NCBI RefSeq assembly: GCF_020075545.1
Contig: NZ_JAIQZK010000003.1
Coordinates: forward strand, 124,001-188,000
Length of the DNA stretch: 64,000 nt
Source of the DNA: Nocardioides sp. TRM66260-LWL
GTDB lineage: Bacteria > Actinomycetota > Actinomycetes > Propionibacteriales > Nocardioidaceae
Direction of reading: 5' to 3'
Part shown: positions 8,196 to 17,209 of the stretch, piece by piece
How the letters are laid out: the number at the start of each line of letters is the position of its first letter
How positions within the stretch are numbered: the stretch's first letter is position 1
The notes under the pieces: model-generated
Databases searched by the model: none
What the model was told of the DNA's origin: nothing
What the model saw: only the letters and a program-made list of their open reading frames with translations
Translations under genes and position numbers: made by a program

Positions 8196-9281
8196 GTGAG
8201 CAGCGCGCCCCAGGCCCCCGCGAGCGCCGTCGTCGACTGCCTCGCCGACTGGCTGCGCGCCGACGCCCCGCCGCCGTGGATCGTCGAGACCTCCGGCTCG
8301 ACCGGTCAGCCCAAGCGCGTGCTGCTGCCCCGTGCTGCGGTGCTGGCCTCGGTGCGGGCCTCCGCCGACCGGCTCGGCGCGTCCGGTGCGTGGGTGCTCG
8401 CGCTCCCCGCCGGCTTCGTCGCCGGAGTGCAGGTGATCTGCCGCTCGCTGGTCGCGGGCCACCGTCCCGTGCTGCGCGACGACCACCCGAGCCTGGCCGC
8501 GGCCGTCGCCGCGCTGCCCGACGGCGTCCCCGGGTTCGTCTCGCTGGTGCCCACGCAGCTGCTGCGGGTGCTGGACGCGGCCGAGTCCGACGGGGCCGAC
8601 GGGTCCGCCGCGGCCGACCTGGCCGCGCTCGCCTCGCTGCACACGGTGCTGCTCGGCGGCGGACCCGTCGACCCCGGTCTGCGCGAGCGGGCGGCGGCCC
8701 ACGGCGTCCGGACGGTGGCCACCTACGGCAGCGCCGAGACGGCCGGCGGCTGCGTCTACGACGGCGTGCCGCTGGACGGCGTCGCGCTCGCGGTGGGCGC
8801 CGACGGGCGGCTGCGCATCGGCGGGCCCACGGTGTTCGCCGGCTACCAGGACGACCCCGCGCTCACCGCGGAGACGCTCGTCGACGGCTGGTTCCTCACC
8901 TCCGACGCCGGGCGGCTCGACCACGACGGCCGGCTGGAGGTCCTCGGGCGCCTCGACGACCTCGTCGTCACCGGCGGCGTCAACGTGCCGGCCGGGGTGG
9001 TGGCGGCCCGGCTGCGGGCGCACCCGGACGTCGTCGCCGCGGAGGCGCTGGGGCTGCCCGACCCGGAGTGGGGCAACCGGCTGGTGGCCGTCGTCGTCGG
9101 CGCGCTCGACCTGGAGGCCGCCCGCGCCTGGGTCGCCCAGGCGCACCCGCGCAGCTGGGCGCCGCGGCAGCTCGTCGTCCTGGAGCGGCTCGACGACCTG
9201 CCGCTGCTGGCCAACGGCAAGCCCGACCGCGCCGCGCTGCGGGCGCTGGCGCTGGCCGCCGCTCCCGAGGTCGGGCGATGA
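8196..9281 (+). CDS. menE: o-Succinylbenzoate-CoA ligase (MenE)
   Basis: MenE activates o-succinylbenzoate to its CoA thioester. The 361-residue protein belongs to the AMP-forming ligases but is shorter than the usual 480-550 residues: the N-terminal subdomain is reduced so that the ATP-binding motif [12 protein letters not shown] lies near residue 30. Later motifs are [11 protein letters not shown], the hinge [27 protein letters not shown] and the C-terminal catalytic lysine segment [11 protein letters not shown]. This compact form is usual for actinobacterial MenE. Its stop overlaps menC (ATGA). Confidence 0.92.
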   Translation: MSSAPQAPASAVVDCLADWLRADAPPPWIVETSGSTGQPKRVLLPRAAVLASVRASADRLGASGAWVLALPAGFVAGVQVICRSLVAGHRPVLRDDHPSLAAAVAALPDGVPGFVSLVPTQLLRVLDAAESDGADGSAAADLAALASLHTVLLGGGPVDPGLRERAAAHGVRTVATYGSAETAGGCVYDGVPLDGVALAVGADGRLRIGGPTVFAGYQDDPALTAETLVDGWFLTSDAGRLDHDGRLEVLGRLDDLVVTGGVNVPAGVVAARLRAHPDVVAAEALGLPDPEWGNRLVAVVVGALDLEAARAWVAQAHPRSWAPRQLVVLERLDDLPLLANGKPDRAALRALALAAAPEVGR

Positions 9282-10240
9282 GCGACCTGCGGGTGGTGCG
9301 GATCCCGATGCGCACCCGCTTCCGCGGCCTCACGGTGCGCGAGGCGGCGTTCGTCCGCGGCCCCGACGGCGGGTGGGGCGAGTGGTCGCCGTTCCTCGAG
9401 TACGACGCCCGCGAGGCGGCCGCCTGGCTGGGCTGCGCCGAGGAGGCGGCGCGCGGCGGGTGGCCAGAGCCGCGCCGCACGCGCATCCCCGTGAACGTGA
9501 CGGTGCCGGCGGTCGACGGGCCGCAGGCGCACGCGATCGTCGCCGCTGCGGGCTGCGGCACCGCCAAGGTCAAGGTCGCCGAGCCCGGGCAGACCCTCGC
9601 CGACGACCAGGCGCGGCTCGAGGCCGTCCGCGACGCGCTCGGCCCGGGCGGCCGGGTGCGGATCGACGTCAACGGCGGCTGGGACCTCGACGCCGCGCTC
9701 GCGGCGATCCCCGTGCTGGACCGGGCCGCCGGCGGGCTGGAGTACGTCGAGCAGCCCTGCGCGACCGTCGAGGAGCTGGCCGCGGTGCGCCGGGCCGTCG
9801 ACGTCCCGATCGCCGCGGACGAGTCGATCCGCCGGGCCGTCGACCCGTACCGCGTCCGCGACCTCGCGGCCGCCGACGTGGCGGTGCTCAAGGTGCAGCC
9901 GCTCGGCGGCGTCGCGGCCTGCCTGCGGATCGCCGAGGACATCGGCCTGCCCGTGGTGGTCTCCTCGGCGCTGGAGACCTCGGTGGGCATCGCGGCCGGC
10001 CTGGCGCTGGCCGCGGCCCTGCCGGAGCTGCCCTTCGCGTGCGGCCTGGCGACCGTCCGGCTGCTCGCCGACGACGTCGTCGCCGCGCCGCTGCTGCCCG
10101 TGGAGGGGCACCTGCCGGTCGGCCGTCCGGACGTCGACGAGGCGGCCCTCGACCGGCTCGCGGCGCCAGCGGAGCGGGTGCGGCACTGGCAGGAGCGGCT
10201 CGACGCCGTCCGCGCGCTCGCCGACGGGGGCCGTCCGTGA
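9278..10240 (+). CDS. menC: o-Succinylbenzoate synthase
   Basis: MenC dehydrates SHCHC to o-succinylbenzoate. The 320-residue protein is an enolase-superfamily member: catalytic lysine pair in TAKVKV, then the three metal ligands in RIDVNGGWD, EYVEQPC and AADESIR, and the second-side lysine in LKVQPLGG. It overlaps menE by 4 bases and menD by 4 bases (GTGA), so all three are coupled. Confidence 0.94.
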   Translation: MSDLRVVRIPMRTRFRGLTVREAAFVRGPDGGWGEWSPFLEYDAREAAAWLGCAEEAARGGWPEPRRTRIPVNVTVPAVDGPQAHAIVAAAGCGTAKVKVAEPGQTLADDQARLEAVRDALGPGGRVRIDVNGGWDLDAALAAIPVLDRAAGGLEYVEQPCATVEELAAVRRAVDVPIAADESIRRAVDPYRVRDLAAADVAVLKVQPLGGVAACLRIAEDIGLPVVVSSALETSVGIAAGLALAAALPELPFACGLATVRLLADDVVAAPLLPVEGHLPVGRPDVDEAALDRLAAPAERVRHWQERLDAVRALADGGRP

Positions 10241-11832
10241 GCGGGGCGGCCACCGCGCTGGCCCGCGACGTCCTGCAGGCGCTGCTCGCGCAGGGCGTCA
10301 CCGACCTGGTGCTCGCGCCCGGATCCCGCAACGCCCCCGTGGCCTTCGCGGCGGCCGACGCGGCGGCCGCCGGCCTGCTGCGCCTGCACACCCGCATCGA
10401 CGAGCGCTCGGCGGCGTTCCTCGCCCTCGGCCTGACCCGGGCCGGCGGGCGTGCCGTCGTCACCTGCACCTCCGGCACCGCGGTGGCCAACCTGCACCCC
10501 GCCCTGCTCGAGGCCGTGCACGCCGGCGTGCCGATGATCGCGCTCACCGCCGACCGGCCCCGTCGGCTCGCGGGCACCAGCGCCAACCAGACCACCGAGC
10601 AGGTCGACGTGTTCGGCCCGCTGCTGACCACGGTCGACCTCGAGGCCGGCCCGGTGCCGGACCTGCCGCTCGACCGGCCGGCCCACGTGAACCTGCGGCT
10701 GGACGACCCGCTGACGCCGGACGACCGCTGGACGCCGGCAGCCGTCCCGGCCGTCGACGGCTGGCGCGCCGTCCGCGGCCGTGCCCCGGGCGGGACGCTG
10801 CCCCGCGGCCCGCGCACGGTCGTGGTGGCCGGCGACGACGCCGGTCCGCCCGCCCGGCGCCTGGCCGAGGCGGGGGGCTGGCCGCTGCTGGCCGAGCCGT
10901 CCAGCGGCTCCCGCACGGGCGAGGCCGCCCTGCGCTGCTACCGGCTCCTCCTCGGTGCCGACGACCTCGGGCTGGCGGCCGACGTCGAGCGGGTCGTCGT
11001 GGCGGGTCACCCGACCCTCTCGCGACCCGTGCAGCGGCTGCTGGCCCGCGCCGACGTCGAGGTGCTGGACCTCGAGCCGCCGGGCCGGTTCGCCCGGCCG
11101 CATCCCGTGGCGCGGCACGTGCCGGGCGCACGGGTCGACGGCGAGCCCGACTCCGCCGAGCTCGCCTGGCGTCGGCGGTGGGCCGAGGCCGACGCGGCCC
11201 TCGGCCGCGCGCTCGACCTGCTGCTGGCCGCCGAGCCGGCGCTGACGCCGTACGAGGTCGCCGGCGCGGTCGTGCGGGCCACCGAGCCGGGCGCCCTGCT
11301 GGTGGTCGGCCCGTCCAACCCGATCCGCGACCTCGACCTGATGCAGCGCGGCTTCGGGGTGGGGGAGCGGCGGATGGTCCTGGCCAACCGCGGCCTGGCC
11401 GGCATCGACGGCGTCGTCTCGACCGCGATCGGCGCCGCGCTGGCGCGTCCGCACTCCACGCGGGCGATCGCCCTCCTCGGCGACGTCACCTTCCTGCACG
11501 ACGCCAACGGCCTGCTGCTGGGGCCCGACGAGCCGCGTCCCGACCTGACGCTCGTGGTCGTCAACGACGACGGCGGCTCGATCTTCGCCACCCTCGAGCA
11601 GGGCGGGCCCGCGTACGCCGACCGGTTCGAGCGGCTCTTCGCCACCCCGCACCACGCCGACCTCGCGTCCCTGTGCGCGGCGTCGCGCACGCCGCACGTG
11701 CGCGTCGACAGCCTGCCCGAGCTTGAGCAGGTGCTCGCCTCGCCCAACGGCGGGCTGGAGGTCGTCGAGGCGCGGGTCGGCCGCGGTGACCGGCGGGCGC
11801 TCGACGAGCGGATCCGGGCGCTGCGTCCCTGA
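10237..11832 (+). CDS. menD: 2-Succinyl-5-enolpyruvyl-6-hydroxy-3-cyclohexene-1-carboxylate synthase
   Basis: MenD is the thiamine-diphosphate enzyme that joins isochorismate and 2-oxoglutarate. The 531-residue protein begins with LAPGSRNAPVAFA and the catalytic glutamate segment RIDERSAAFLALG, includes TCTSGTAVANLHPALLEA, and has the ThDP/Mg motif in LLGDVTFLHDANGLL leading to VVNDDGGSIF. It starts with GTG overlapping menC. menB, menF and the methyltransferase are not in the window, so the pathway is split in this genome. Confidence 0.94.
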   Translation: MSGAATALARDVLQALLAQGVTDLVLAPGSRNAPVAFAAADAAAAGLLRLHTRIDERSAAFLALGLTRAGGRAVVTCTSGTAVANLHPALLEAVHAGVPMIALTADRPRRLAGTSANQTTEQVDVFGPLLTTVDLEAGPVPDLPLDRPAHVNLRLDDPLTPDDRWTPAAVPAVDGWRAVRGRAPGGTLPRGPRTVVVAGDDAGPPARRLAEAGGWPLLAEPSSGSRTGEAALRCYRLLLGADDLGLAADVERVVVAGHPTLSRPVQRLLARADVEVLDLEPPGRFARPHPVARHVPGARVDGEPDSAELAWRRRWAEADAALGRALDLLLAAEPALTPYEVAGAVVRATEPGALLVVGPSNPIRDLDLMQRGFGVGERRMVLANRGLAGIDGVVSTAIGAALARPHSTRAIALLGDVTFLHDANGLLLGPDEPRPDLTLVVVNDDGGSIFATLEQGGPAYADRFERLFATPHHADLASLCAASRTPHVRVDSLPELEQVLASPNGGLEVVEARVGRGDRRALDERIRALRP

Positions 11833-11859
11833 CCCGGCGGCTCCCCGGCCTCCCCGGGC

Positions 11860-12726
11860 TCAGTAGGTGTAGAAGCCGCGCCCGCTCTTGCGGCCCAGCA
11901 GCCCCGCGTCGACCATCCGGGCGAGCAGCGGCGGCGCGGCGTAGAGCGGCTCCTTGAACTCCTCGTAGAGCGACTCCGCGACCGCCTGGACGGTGTCGAG
12001 GCCGATCAGGTCGGCGAGCGCGAGCGGGCCCTGCGGGTGGGCGGCGCCCAGCACGAGACCGCGGTCGATGTCCTCGGCGGAGGCGAAGCCCGACTCGAAC
12101 ATCCGGATCGCCGAGAGCACGAACGGGATGAGCAGCGCGTTGACGACGAATCCCGCGCGGTCCTGGCAGTCGATGGCCGACTTGCCGAGCGGGCCCTCGA
12201 CGTAGGCGCGGGCGCGCTCGGTGGTCTCGGGCGCGGTGAGCAGCGAGGGCACGAGCTCGACGAGCCGCAGCACCGGGACGGGGTTGAAGAAGTGGATGCC
12301 CATGACCTGGGTCGGGCGGGCGGTGACGACGCCGAGCTTCATGATCGGGATCGAGGAGGTGTTGGACGCCAGGATCGCCAGCGGGTCGGTCACCACGGCG
12401 TCGAGGCGCCGGAAGAGCGCGACCTTGGCGTCCTCGTCCTCGACGATCGCCTCGACCACGACCTGCCGGTCGGCCAGCGCGTCGAGCTCGGTGACCAGGC
12501 GGATGCGGGCGAGGACGTCGTCGGCCGACTCCGCGAGCTTGCCCTTGTCCTCGGCGCGCCGCAGCGAGCGCTCCAGCCGGGCGCGACCGGCGTCCGCGGC
12601 GGCGGGCGAGGACTCCACGACGACCACGTCGAGGCCGGCGCGCGCGTTCACCTCCGCGATGCCCGCGCCCATCAGCCCGCAGCCGACCACGCCGACCCGC
12701 TCGATCTCCCGACTCCCCTGCGTCAT
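11860..12726 (-). CDS. fadB2: 3-Hydroxybutyryl-CoA dehydrogenase
   Basis: The 288-residue protein oxidises or reduces short-chain 3-hydroxyacyl-CoA with NAD(P). It has the Rossmann motif GVVGCGLMGAGIAE, the catalytic serine and histidine segments (ASNTSSIPI and MGIHFFNPVPVLRLVE), and the 3HCDH C-terminal domain ending GRKSGRGFYTY. The ATG at 12726 is favoured by GGGAGG 7 bases upstream; an in-frame ATG at 12774 would run through a palindrome and is rejected. It is divergent from the antiporter gene around that palindrome. Confidence 0.92.
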   Translation of the reverse strand: MTQGSREIERVGVVGCGLMGAGIAEVNARAGLDVVVVESSPAAADAGRARLERSLRRAEDKGKLAESADDVLARIRLVTELDALADRQVVVEAIVEDEDAKVALFRRLDAVVTDPLAILASNTSSIPIMKLGVVTARPTQVMGIHFFNPVPVLRLVELVPSLLTAPETTERARAYVEGPLGKSAIDCQDRAGFVVNALLIPFVLSAIRMFESGFASAEDIDRGLVLGAAHPQGPLALADLIGLDTVQAVAESLYEEFKEPLYAAPPLLARMVDAGLLGRKSGRGFYTY

Positions 12727-12753
12727 CCGAACCCCTCCCGATCTGGGTGCGAC

Positions 12754-12775
12754 GATGCATGGACGTCCATGCATC
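12754..12775. promoter_or_regulatory. 22-bp perfect palindrome, candidate operator
   Basis: GATGCATGGAC is followed directly by its exact reverse complement GTCCATGCATC. It lies 28 bases upstream of fadB2 and about 70 bases upstream of the -10 box of the divergent antiporter gene, so one dimeric regulator could control both. No regulator gene is adjacent. Confidence 0.6.
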
Positions 12776-12845
12776 TCCCGGCTCGGACCCTACGCCCGGA
12801 TCCCGCCGACGCCGACGGGAGGTGCCGCCGCGCGCCCGGGCCCGC

Positions 12846-12851
12846 GATGAT
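12846..12851 (+). promoter_or_regulatory. -10 box of the antiporter gene (leaderless)
   Basis: GATGAT, six bases (GGGCCC), then the ATG at 12858. It supports that start over an in-frame upstream ATG at 12747. Confidence 0.55.
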
Positions 12852-12857
12852 GGGCCC

Positions 12858-14717
12858 ATGGACATCGCGCTGGGCCTCGTCGCGCTGGTGGCGACCGTCA
12901 TCCTCGTCGCGGCGCTGGCCGAGCGGATCTCGGTGCCGCCCCCGCTGGCGCTGATCGTGGTCGGCGTCGTGGTGTCGTACGTGCCGCAGATCCCGGAGGT
13001 GACCCTCGAGCCGGAGATCGTCCTGCTGGGGCTGCTGCCGCCGCTGCTCTACTCCGCGGCGCTGCAGACCTCCCTGGTCGACTTCAACGCCAACCGCCGC
13101 TCGATCCTCCTGCTCTCGGTCGGGCTGGTCGCCTTCACGACCGCCGGCGTCGCGCTCGTGGTGCACGCGATGGTGCCCGACGTCGGGTGGCCGGCGGCGT
13201 TCGCGATCGGCGCCGTCGTCGCTCCGCCGGACGCGGTGGCCGCGACGACGATCGGCCGCCGCATCGGGCTGCCGCGTCGCATCGTGACGATCCTCGAGGG
13301 CGAGTCGCTGCTCAACGACGCCACCGCGCTGGTGGCGCTGCGCACCGCCGTCGCCGCGGCCGGCGTCGGCATCACCGCACAGGGCGTCGCGCTCGACTTC
13401 CTCGTCGCGGCCGGCGGCGGCGCGCTGGTCGGCGTCGTCACGTACCTGGTCGTGGGCCGCATCCGGCACCACGTCACCGAGCCGGTGCTCGACACCGGCA
13501 TCTCGCTGCTGATCCCCTTCGCCGCCTACCTGGCCGCCGAGGAGCTGCACGCCAGCGGCGTGATCGGCGTGGTCGTGGCCGGACTGCTGCTCGGCCACCG
13601 GGCGCCGGTGCTCCAGACCGCGCAGTCGCGGATCGCCGAGCGCACCAACTGGCGCACGATCGCGTTCGTCCTGGAGAACGCCGTCTTCCTGCTGATCGGC
13701 CTGCAGGCCCACCTGCTGGTGGCCGACGTCGGCGACTCCGAGCTCGGCGTCCCCATGGTGATCGCGCTGTGCGCCGCGACCCTGGCGACCGTCATCGTCC
13801 TGCGGCTGGCGTGGGTGTTCCCGGTGCGGTACCTGCTGATCCGTCCCGGCAGCGCGAGCGCCGGCGGCCCGCCGTGGCCCTACACGTTCCTGCTCGGGTG
13901 GGCCGGCATGCGCGGCGTGGTGACCCTGGCCGCGGCCTTCGTCATCCCCGAGGACACCCCGCACCGCGAGGTGCTGCTGGTCGTCGCGTTCAGCGTGGTG
14001 GCGGGCACCCTGTTCATCCAGGGCCTCTCCCTGCCGTGGCTCACCCGGCGGCTGCGGGTGCCCGGGCCCGACCCGATGGACGACGCCCTCGCCCGCGCCA
14101 CGCTGCTGCAGAAGGCCTCCCAGGCCGGCTTCGAGCGGCTCGAGCAGCTGGAGTACGAGGACCCCCACGGCATGGTCGACGCCATCCGCACCCGCATCGA
14201 CCAGCGCAACTTCGCTGCCTGGGAGCGGCTCGGCACCACGGCCGACGAGGAGACGCCCTCGGAGCTCTACGCCCGCGTCCGCACGGAGATGATCGCCGCC
14301 GAGCGCGAGCGGATCCTCGACATCCGTCGCTCCGGCCGGATCGCCTCGGAGGTGATCGCCGAGGTGCTCGCCACCCTCGACGTCGAGGAGTCGATGATCG
14401 ACGTCGCCACCGCCGAGCGCGACGAGCTGCGCTCCTACGGCTCGCTGCACTTCAAGGCCGGCGAGGAGTGCGACGACCTGCGCGAGCACCCCGCGGTCGA
14501 GACCGTGCACACCAACACCTGCCCCGACTGCCTGCGCGAGGGCACCCGCTGGGTCGCCCTGCGCCAGTGCCTGGCCTGCGGCCACGTCGGCTGCTGCGAC
14601 TCCTCGCCCGGCCAGCACGCCACCCGCCACTTCCGCGACACCACGCACCCCGTCATGCAGTCCGCCGAGCCCGACGAGCACTGGCGGTGGTGCTTCGTGC
14701 ACCACGTGACGGCGTAG
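12858..14717 (+). CDS. CPA1-type Na+/H+ antiporter with C-terminal UBP-type zinc finger
   Basis: Residues 1 to about 400 form a monovalent cation/proton antiporter of the NhaP/CPA1 type with roughly twelve hydrophobic segments, including AVVAPPDAVAATTIGRR, the ion-site segment GESLLNDATALVA and GWAGMRGVVTLAAAF. A cytosolic, charged helical region follows (about 410-530). The last 80 residues are a zinc finger: cysteines/histidines at C538, C555, C558, C571, C574, H576, C579, C580, H587, H591 and H597, ending in HPVMQS. This is the ZnF-UBP pattern known from eukaryotic ubiquitin-binding proteins and found in some actinobacterial proteins. Its partner here is unknown; a regulatory role on transport is inference. 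Confidence 0.88.
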   Translation: MDIALGLVALVATVILVAALAERISVPPPLALIVVGVVVSYVPQIPEVTLEPEIVLLGLLPPLLYSAALQTSLVDFNANRRSILLLSVGLVAFTTAGVALVVHAMVPDVGWPAAFAIGAVVAPPDAVAATTIGRRIGLPRRIVTILEGESLLNDATALVALRTAVAAAGVGITAQGVALDFLVAAGGGALVGVVTYLVVGRIRHHVTEPVLDTGISLLIPFAAYLAAEELHASGVIGVVVAGLLLGHRAPVLQTAQSRIAERTNWRTIAFVLENAVFLLIGLQAHLLVADVGDSELGVPMVIALCAATLATVIVLRLAWVFPVRYLLIRPGSASAGGPPWPYTFLLGWAGMRGVVTLAAAFVIPEDTPHREVLLVVAFSVVAGTLFIQGLSLPWLTRRLRVPGPDPMDDALARATLLQKASQAGFERLEQLEYEDPHGMVDAIRTRIDQRNFAAWERLGTTADEETPSELYARVRTEMIAAERERILDIRRSGRIASEVIAEVLATLDVEESMIDVATAERDELRSYGSLHFKAGEECDDLREHPAVETVHTNTCPDCLREGTRWVALRQCLACGHVGCCDSSPGQHATRHFRDTTHPVMQSAEPDEHWRWCFVHHVTA

Positions 14718-14744
14718 GGACGGCGGGGCACCTCGCGCAGGTTT

Positions 14745-14760
14745 CCCCGGATATCCGGGG
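14745..14760. repeat. 16-bp palindrome in the gap after the antiporter
   Basis: CCCCGGATATCCGGGG is perfectly symmetric and sits just before a second, longer hairpin, in a 133-base gap between convergent genes. A double terminator is the simplest reading. Confidence 0.45.
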
Positions 14761-14765
14761 ATTCC

Positions 14766-14801
14766 GGACGTTGTCAGGGGAAGTTTCGCCTGACAACGTC
14801 C
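14766..14801. terminator. Hairpin between convergent antiporter and reductase genes
   Basis: A perfect 13-bp stem (GGACGTTGTCAGG / CCTGACAACGTCC) with a 10-base loop. It is less GC-rich than the other terminators in the window and has no T-run, so an operator or a small structured RNA is also possible. Confidence 0.5.
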
Positions 14802-14850
14802 AGTTCTCCCTGACCAGTCGCCCCCGGCACGAGGCCCGTGGGACGCGCGG

Positions 14851-15672
14851 TCAGCCGCGCAGCGCCTGCTCGAGCGTGCGGGCCGGGTGGCCGGTGAGCC
14901 GTTCGACGTCGGGGCTGACGCGGGCCTGCGAGCCCTCGGCGATCGCGGTGTACGTGCTCACCCACGCGTCCAGCTGCCAGTCGGGCGCGTCGGGGTAGGC
15001 CGCGCGGCGGGACGCGTAGGCCTGCTCGACCGTCTCGTCCTCGAACCGCAGCGTCCGGCCCAGGACAGCGCCAGCGCGGGCGGCGACCTCGGTGAGGGTC
15101 AGCGCCTCGGGGCCGGTCAGCTCGTAGGCGACGCCGGCGTGCGGCGCCGGGGAGCGCAGGACGGCGGACGCGCACGCGGCCACGTCGGCGCGGGCCACGG
15201 CCGAGACCCGGCCGTCGCCGGCGGGGCCGCGCAGCACCCCGGCGTCGTCGGCGAAGAACGGCAGCAGGTCGGCGTAGAAGCCGTCACGCAGGAACGTCCA
15301 CGCGCAGCCGGAGTCGCGCAGCGCGGCCTCGGTGTCGGCGTGGTCGCGGCCCAGGGTGAAGGTGGCGTCGGGCGCCGCGCCGAGGAACGAGGTGTAGACG
15401 ACGTGGCCGACGCCCGCCTCGGCCGCCGCGGCCACGGCTCGGCGGTGCTGGTCGCGGCGGTCGGCGGCCTCCGCGCCCGACACCAGCAGCAGCACGTCGA
15501 CGCCGGCCAGCACCGAGGCGTCCGCCTGCGCGTAGTCGAAGCGCGCGACCCCGCCGCCGAGGTCGGTCAGCCGCGAGGGGTCGCGTCCGAGCAGCAGCGG
15601 ACGCAGGTCGGCGAGCTCGGCGGCGACGAGCCGGCCGACGGCGCCGGTGGCCCCGGTGAGCGCGATCCTCAT
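14851..15672 (-). CDS. NmrA-like NAD(P)-binding atypical short-chain reductase
   Basis: The 273-residue protein has an N-terminal Rossmann motif (ALTGATGAVGRLV, residues 4-16), VLLLVSGAE as the next strand, and the segments VVYTSFLGAAPDATFTLGRDH and DSGCAWTFLRDGFY typical of atypical SDRs of the NmrA/quinone reductase 2 type. Members of this group often lack the classical YxxxK catalysis and either reduce quinones or sense NADP. Its start overlaps the stop of the exporter gene (ATGA), so the two are co-transcribed. The substrate is unknown. Confidence 0.8.
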   Translation of the reverse strand: MRIALTGATGAVGRLVAAELADLRPLLLGRDPSRLTDLGGGVARFDYAQADASVLAGVDVLLLVSGAEAADRRDQHRRAVAAAAEAGVGHVVYTSFLGAAPDATFTLGRDHADTEAALRDSGCAWTFLRDGFYADLLPFFADDAGVLRGPAGDGRVSAVARADVAACASAVLRSPAPHAGVAYELTGPEALTLTEVAARAGAVLGRTLRFEDETVEQAYASRRAAYPDAPDWQLDAWVSTYTAIAEGSQARVSPDVERLTGHPARTLEQALRG

Positions 15673-17141
15673 GCGCCCACGCTAGAGGTCCCGGAGGCCT
15701 CGGCGGCGGCTGGCGCGGGATCGCGCCGCCACGCCCGCACGGCCACGACCAGGGCGAGCACGAGCAGCGTGACGCCGGTGAGCAGGGCGGTGCGCAGGGC
15801 GACGTCCGGCGAGGTGCGGCGCAGCGCCGCCTCGTAGACCGTGACGAGCACGGCGGCGCCGATCGCGGCGCCGATCCGCTGGCCCGTCTGCAGCGCCCCG
15901 CCGGCCGCGCCGCCCATCCGCGGCGGCACCTCGGCCAGCGTCAGGGTGAAGTTGGGCGAGACGACCGCACCCGAGCCCAGCCCGGCCACCAGCAGCAGCG
16001 GCGCCAGCCACGGCCACAGCGGATCGCGGCCGATCGCGACCAGCGCCGCCGCGCCGACGCCGAGGATCATCACGACGAGCGCGACGACGCTCACCACGCG
16101 ACCCCGGTCGGAGACGAACCGCGCCGCCAGGGGCGAGCCCGCCGCCGAGCCCAGCGCGAACGGCAGCAGCACGAACGCCGCCTGCAGCGGCGTGCGTCCG
16201 AGCTCCTGCTGCAGGTAGAGGGAGAGGACGAGCAGCAGCCCGGTGAAGCCGGTGAAGAAGAGGGTGCCGACGGCCAGGCCGTCGAGGTAGCCGGGCAGTC
16301 CGCGCAGCAGCGCGAGGTCGAGCAGCGGCGGCCGGCCGCGGTCGGCGACCCGCCGCTCCCAGGCCACGAACGCCCAGCCCGCCAGCGGCACGCCGAGCAG
16401 CAGGACGAGCGGCAGCCGCGCCCCGCCCTCGAACCGCACCACGGGGTAGAGCAGGCACAGCACGGTGACGCCGAGCAGCACCGCGCCGACTCCGTCGATG
16501 CCGACGGCCGTGCGGGACGCGGCCGGACGTCGCGGCACGAGCACGGCGACGGCGACGAGCGCGACCAGCCCGATCGGCACGTTGACGAGGAACAGGTAGC
16601 GCCAGCCGTCGTCGCCGGCGAGGGCGAGGATGCCGCCGCCGATCACGGGTCCGGCCGCCGAGGCGGCCGAGACGGTGAAGCCGAACGCGCCGAACGCGCG
16701 TGCCCGCTCGCGTCCGGTGAAGAGCTGCTGGATGAGGCCGGAGTTCTGCGGGGTCAGCAGACCGGCGCTGGCGCCCTGGAGCAGCCGCGCGACGACGACC
16801 AGCTCGGCGGTCGGCGCCAGGCCCACGGCCGCGCTGGTCAGCACGAACAGCGTCAGGCCGACGAGCATGAGCCGGCGGCGGCCGTAGGCGTCGCCCAGGC
16901 GTCCGCCGGCGACGAGCACGAGGCCGAACGCCAGCGCGTAGCCGGAGACGACCCACTGGATCGTGCCGGTGTCGGTGTCCAGCCCCTGCTGCATCGCGGG
17001 GATCGCCACGTTGACGATCGAGACGTCCAGCAGCGCCATGAAGCCGACCACGAGCGTGACGCCCAGGATCCGCCACCGGTGCGGGTGCGGCGACGGCGGG
17101 GCCGTCGCGGCGTCGGCCGTGCGCTCGTCGACATCGCTCAC
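15669..17141 (-). CDS. MFS multidrug exporter, DHA2 (EmrB/QacA) family
   Basis: A 490-residue protein with about 14 hydrophobic segments. Diagnostic motifs are LLDVSIVNVAIPAM (motif D1 in helix 1), GGRLGDAYGRRR (motif A) and the helix 5 motif C region around AAGPVIGGG. This indicates a drug/proton antiporter. The GTG start at 17141 follows a weak CACGCT box by 6 bases. It is translationally coupled to the NmrA-like reductase, suggesting export and reduction of the same, unknown, compound. No regulator lies next to it. Confidence 0.9.
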   Translation of the reverse strand: MSDVDERTADAATAPPSPHPHRWRILGVTLVVGFMALLDVSIVNVAIPAMQQGLDTDTGTIQWVVSGYALAFGLVLVAGGRLGDAYGRRRLMLVGLTLFVLTSAAVGLAPTAELVVVARLLQGASAGLLTPQNSGLIQQLFTGRERARAFGAFGFTVSAASAAGPVIGGGILALAGDDGWRYLFLVNVPIGLVALVAVAVLVPRRPAASRTAVGIDGVGAVLLGVTVLCLLYPVVRFEGGARLPLVLLLGVPLAGWAFVAWERRVADRGRPPLLDLALLRGLPGYLDGLAVGTLFFTGFTGLLLVLSLYLQQELGRTPLQAAFVLLPFALGSAAGSPLAARFVSDRGRVVSVVALVVMILGVGAAALVAIGRDPLWPWLAPLLLVAGLGSGAVVSPNFTLTLAEVPPRMGGAAGGALQTGQRIGAAIGAAVLVTVYEAALRRTSPDVALRTALLTGVTLLVLALVVAVRAWRRDPAPAAAEASGTSSVGA

Positions 17142-17209
17142 CCGCCCAGCGTGCCGTGCTCGCCCGATCGATCTCGCATCCGTTCGGGCAGGCTGCGAGC
17201 CTGGCGTCC

